Below are positions 59,541-64,000 of a stretch of DNA of 64,000 nt, piece after piece. The notes beneath the pieces are model-generated. The model was not told the origin of the DNA. It saw nothing but the letters and a program-made list of their open reading frames with translations, and did no database searches. The stretch is taken from the NCBI RefSeq assembly GCF_910591885.1, contig NC_063269.1, positions 5,208,001 to 5,272,000 of the forward strand, given 5' to 3'. The position numbers and the translations under genes were made by a program. How positions within the stretch are numbered: position 1 is the stretch's first letter; each line of letters starts with the position of its first letter. The DNA is from Bombus terrestris (lineage: Eukaryota > Arthropoda > Insecta > Hymenoptera > Apidae).

Positions 59541-62500
59541 TATATTTGCAACCATATGCATATAATAGATACTCGCGGTAAGCGTAGCACTGCGACGAAA
59601 ACTGAGTATTTCGATTGTTTTGTTAAAAAAATACCATCGAAGAATCTACTCAGCGTTCCACAAAACGATACAATTTACAAATAGGTAGATTCATCTTTTT
59701 ATTTTTATATAAAATAACATGCCGATAAAAAAAAAGAACATTCCATCGGTAGCGTTGTTGCACGCAAGCGTCGGTACACGTTTTATTAATTACAGCCGGT
59801 ATCGGTTAGCGGGTATTTTCTCGCTGTTGTCGGTTCGCAGTTAAATAACCACACGACGTTGTCATAAAAAATTTAATCCGCTCGTATTTTTTCTCGCGTC
59901 ACTGTTCCATTAAACGATTCGCAAATCGCGTGAAAAAGTAACTTCTTCTCGCTAGAAATGTACCGAGTTTGTCTCGTTGCATGAACGATAGCAACGCGAT
60001 ACGTACGACGAGTCCGGCGATTTCGTTGTCGATCGAATCGAGCGAAACTGAAACACCGTGTCGTAACGAAACGCGTACGTTTCGCGGACGCCTGTAACGA
60101 CACCGATAGAACTTTCGAAGGAAATCACGCGCGAATCGTGACGACGCGACGGAACGTCCGTTCGCGGAAACGATTCCACGGGACAATTCGGTTCCCGAAA
60201 CGTTCGACCGTGGCAGAGTGTCGAGAGAGTTGGCCAGCAGGATTTCCACGGAAATAATCTGCTTACGGTAATCTTCTTGGCTTGCCTCCCTCCCGGTTAA
60301 GGTCCGCCTTCCACGAGGAGGACCTTCGTTTCCTCGTCGTGCATACGCGGTGAAACATCCTTCCCGTGAGCGGAGAACGCTTCGAATTCTAGTCGGCATC
60401 AGGTTTTCGCAATGTATCGAGGACGTTATATCGTTCCTTTTTACCGCTCCTATGGAACAAACGGACGTAAAAAGTTTAAGAACGAAGTTAAGGCGTCTGT
60501 TGGAGAGAACGCAGCGATAGTACGTGGTAAACGGTTGGAAAACGTTCGGGTATCGAAGTACGAACGAACGAACGAACGAAAGAGAATGAGAATGAAAACG
60601 AGAACGAAGGTACTAATCTCGATCGTCGAGTGTTGCGACGAGTTCGAAAAAGAGAATCGTGTCACGTGTGATTGGTTTTAAGATGACGCGAAGAACCTGG
60701 AAGCGAAGCTGCGGAGAAGACGCAGCCACCGCGTGAACGGCAAGGAACAGGAACCTTTTCGAAATTGGTTCGGGATCGGTAAGTTTGGTCGGTCGTAGAA
60801 AGAAGATAGGAAGAATGAAAGCAAAAGAAGAAAGGAAACGGAAGAACGGGAAGAAAAAAGGAAGAGCTGATCCCCGAGGAGAAGAGGGTAGCGCAACCCT
60901 ATTGGAATGTTTTTTCTTGCAACCGAGAATAAAACCTAACTATCCAAGTGAGAGAACAGCTTCGAAAATAGGTATATACATACGTATATATATATATATA
61001 TGTCTAGTTCATGGTATTTCCACGGGAATTAAGTTTTACGCTCAATGAACGCACAACAACGGCGTCCTTCGGGCTAAATTGCATTGAATGCGACTCGGCG
61101 AAGAAACGTTTCCTCGTGACTAGGTGGATACCACCTCTTAGCGGAGGTATTCAACTGCGATTCTGTACAAGACGCCCGCGGACAGGTTTTTGTTCCGTGG
61201 AAAAGCCCGCCCTCGACTTTGAAGCACCAAGATGCGATCTTTTTTCTTCCCGGAGGACGATCTCTGGAAGCGCAACGCAGTCTTTCCGGTGACATCCCCG
61301 ACGTTCCGCCGCTCCGACACCTCGTGACGCGATTCCGAGCGTCGTTCGAAGGGAAAGACGGGAAGAGATTTTGCAATAACGATCGCGGTCGGCAGCAACG
61401 AGTCGTTGAAATGCATATTTGGTAAAATCGGTTAATACGCGACGAGTACTTTCTGGCTTTTTCTGGTGCTACCAGCGCGCACCGCCCTCCTCTTCACGCA
61501 CAGACTATACGACGTACGGTACACGTCCATTGTGGACGCCCGGAGCGAGAGAGTGCTCTTCAGGAACAATGCGGTTGTGTGCAAACACTCCTGGAAACAA
61601 TGCGGCCGGAACTTAACTTTCCGCGGTAGCTTCGCTAGAGTCGCTTCTTGTGTGCGGCCGAATATAACTTCGGCGGAAATTCTGCTCGCAGACTTCTCCA
61701 AGTCCGCTGTATTTCTTCTTTCGATCGCGTTACGCTGCCTCGCAACCGCATTTGCGCGAACCATTTGCGAGAAATCGGTCCTGCTCCATCGAAGATCAAT
61801 CGTATCAGCGAATACGCGCTTTCGATGCTTTCGCGAACGCACCCGCTTCCTTTAATCCGATCGCGATTAATTAAACGCCGAAGCAGTTCGTACGGTTGGC
61901 GGAATTCGGTTGACGGAAAGGAGAGGGCGAGTAATAGGCGCACGTGGCCATCGCCGACGAATCATCGAAGTCGCAGATACTGTACGTCGAATATTTGCGT
62001 TTCGAATTCTTAAGCGCGTAGGCGCAACCCCCGAGACAGCGCGCACACGCGATACGCAATAATGGGGATTTAACAGTCATTAGGGACAACGTGCCGGTAT
62101 ATACGTCGATTGGTAACACAAAGTGTTTGCAGTAGGGCCGAACTGACGAAGGGCGAGGGTGGGGGTGACTGGTTGCAGCGGGAGATCGATTCATCGGGGG
62201 TGGAAAAGGCAAGCTCTCCGTCTTTCTCCGACTCACACCGTTTCTCTCTGCCTTTGCGTTACAGCAGGGTCGTAGACTACTCGAGTGCCCTCGAGGGCCA
62301 ATCGAGTGGTGACTTGGGCATTTTGTCCACACTTGGCGGTCTGTAACAAGTGCATTGTCCTGTGCGCCGAACTGCACAAAGATAAAGAGACTACTTCTGG
62401 CTACCGCGACTAGAGAGAATTCTCGAGCGCCTCACCCCCTTTTCGACATTCCGCGTTCGCGGCGTACTTTTAATATCACGACAGTGTAAATAAGTGTGGC

Positions 62501-64000
62501 AGCTTCGCGATAGAGTCGCACACCCCTATAGGCACTGGTCTTTGTTTCGAAAACCGTACCACCCCCTTGTCGATGGTCAACCGCGATTAAAATCGTTTCT
62601 CCGACTCGTAACCGCTCGTTTAAATTAAATGTTTGTGCCGATATCGGTGGATTCGCGACACGCGGCTTGTCCAGCGCGAAAAACCACAGGTACGAAGGGG
62701 CGAGTGAATCGCGGAAAAATCCAGACACCGAATATTGCCGACCGATGATTGTTTGCACGTTTCTCAGCCATACGTCGCGTCGGATGGCTTGTAACGAGTG
62801 CTTTGTGGCTAGTGTAAAGCGCAGCAGTGCACAAAGGTAGAGATTCGCGCCTGACTTACTTCACGAGGACCCTCGAGAGCAGCCGCCCTTTCTTCGCTGG
62901 CCTTCTTTTCATAGTGAGCCAAATTTTAATATAGCGTGCCGGGAAAGAGGCGTCACGGGGAAGCTCGTGCTTTATGGATTCTCTTTCACCGAGCTGAAAC
63001 TTCATTTCGGAGGAAGGATCTCCGGCAAAGAACGTAATTAAACGGACAAGTTATCGCAACTATACTGTTTCGAACAACGCTTCAACCTCCTCTGTGCTTC
63101 TCGCTTTTTCCTTTTTTTTTTTTTTTTTTTTCGAATCAATCGCCACCGATAGATAACTCGTTAACCGATGAATTATAATCGACCGAAATTTCGACTTCTT
63201 TCGATTCCACAACTGTAGCTTTTTACCCGCGGTAAGGCGGGTTTCGCGATCAATTCGGAAACGCTGTTCAACGAACGCAGCGGGCCACGATATACTGCGA
63301 AAATCGAGCGCCACTCGAGTATCTCATCCATATTTGAGCGAAGCAACTTTCGCTCGAGTAATCGTACGAGCACCCTGGTGAGCACCCTTCACGCGTCGTT
63401 GTTCCTTTCATACGAAACTTGTAGTTCCGTTGCAACGACCATCCAAATGGAAACAATGCTTTATTAAAGTGGATTTATCGATGTGAAATTTCATTTCGAG
63501 CAAGTGCACCATTGAAAACGCGATCTACAGCGAACCGGGAAATTGCTTCTGCCGCAAATAGAAATCCTTCGTTGCTGTATACGCGTGTCAGTTCGACGAA
63601 TGTTTTTTTCACGCGGACCGGTGTCGTCTTCGTTTCACGAGCCAGCAACGAGCAATTTCGAGACGACAGTTGGTCGCCTTCCGCGCCGTTGTCGTCATCC
63701 GATTGTTTTTCACGTTGCACGTGTTAATTACCGGACGATTAGCTTACCTTAATCCGAAACACATGCTAGGCGGCAGCCTCTCCTCGCCTTGGATACATCG
63801 ACGTCGACGAAGAACGATATTGCCGATGGTCCGACGCGACGTCGCTACAGATGCGAGACGCGAGGACGTGATAAATGGGAAGACAAATAAATTAATACAA
63901 GTCTGGATGCGAGGATGCGAGATCGAAAGGCGAGAGGAATGGGACCGATAGACCGACATTCTTGACTTTGTAATCGGAGAGGATAAAACGCGGCTTAAGT
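58647..64000. other. Noncoding stretch to the right edge
   Basis: No coding exon recognised. Simple repeats occur: poly(A) of 20 at 58769-58788, (TA)n at 59506-59530, CGAA x5 at 60561-60580, (TA)n near 60985, and poly(T) of about 20 at about 63112. Open frames on both strands at 59.9-62.4 kb lack known motifs. Confidence 0.5.

Noticed and set aside
59899..60399. 166-residue reverse-strand frame
   Set aside because: No homology recognised and Arg/Ser composition typical of random CpG-rich frames in this window.

Overview
The window is nuclear DNA of an insect, most likely a hymenopteran and plausibly a bee. The evidence is a set of short-intron genes with GT-AG junctions, a K50 homeodomain gene of the orthodenticle (Otd/Otx) family, long gene-poor stretches in which CpG is visibly not depleted, and AT-rich blocks alternating with CpG-rich ones. 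The order is inferred from overall character, not from a species match.

Layout. (1) 1-5.8 kb holds two compact forward genes: the 3' part of ITFG2 (four exons seen, 5' end outside the window) and a complete eight-exon SLC5-family sodium/solute symporter of 596 residues. (2) 5.8-31 kb has no protein gene I can support. It holds a (GA)n tract, a possible distal pair of non-coding exons at 11.2-11.7 kb, two tRNA-like remnants, a nested fold-back repeat at 25.7-26.2 kb, and paired TAATCC-type sites in an AT-rich block. (3) 31.4-44.4 kb is the orthodenticle gene: a candidate proximal promoter, a candidate alternative first coding exon, the canonical start exon, a 155-bp exon carrying most of the homeodomain, and a final exon with homeodomain helix 3 and the conserved C-terminus. 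Introns are about 7.2 and 3.2 kb. (4) 44.4-64 kb, downstream of otd, has a 12-bp tandem array, a near-perfect 36-bp inverted repeat, a perfect 29-bp palindrome and CpG-rich noncoding DNA. Two weak candidate 5' exons there (donors at 53,548 and 58,537) could belong to a gene beyond the right edge.

Functions. ITFG2 is a subunit of the KICSTOR complex that tethers GATOR1 to the lysosome for amino-acid control of mTORC1. The SLC5 protein is a plasma-membrane Na+-coupled carrier. Otd is a head and eye patterning transcription factor. Nothing in the sequence suggests that the three genes work together. Otd has the large flanking and intronic noncoding territory typical of a developmental regulator. 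Its most interesting feature is an open reading frame that extends upstream of the canonical start and can be joined, in frame and with GT-AG borders, to an ATG in the exon just upstream. This predicts a 436-residue isoform beside the 355-residue one.
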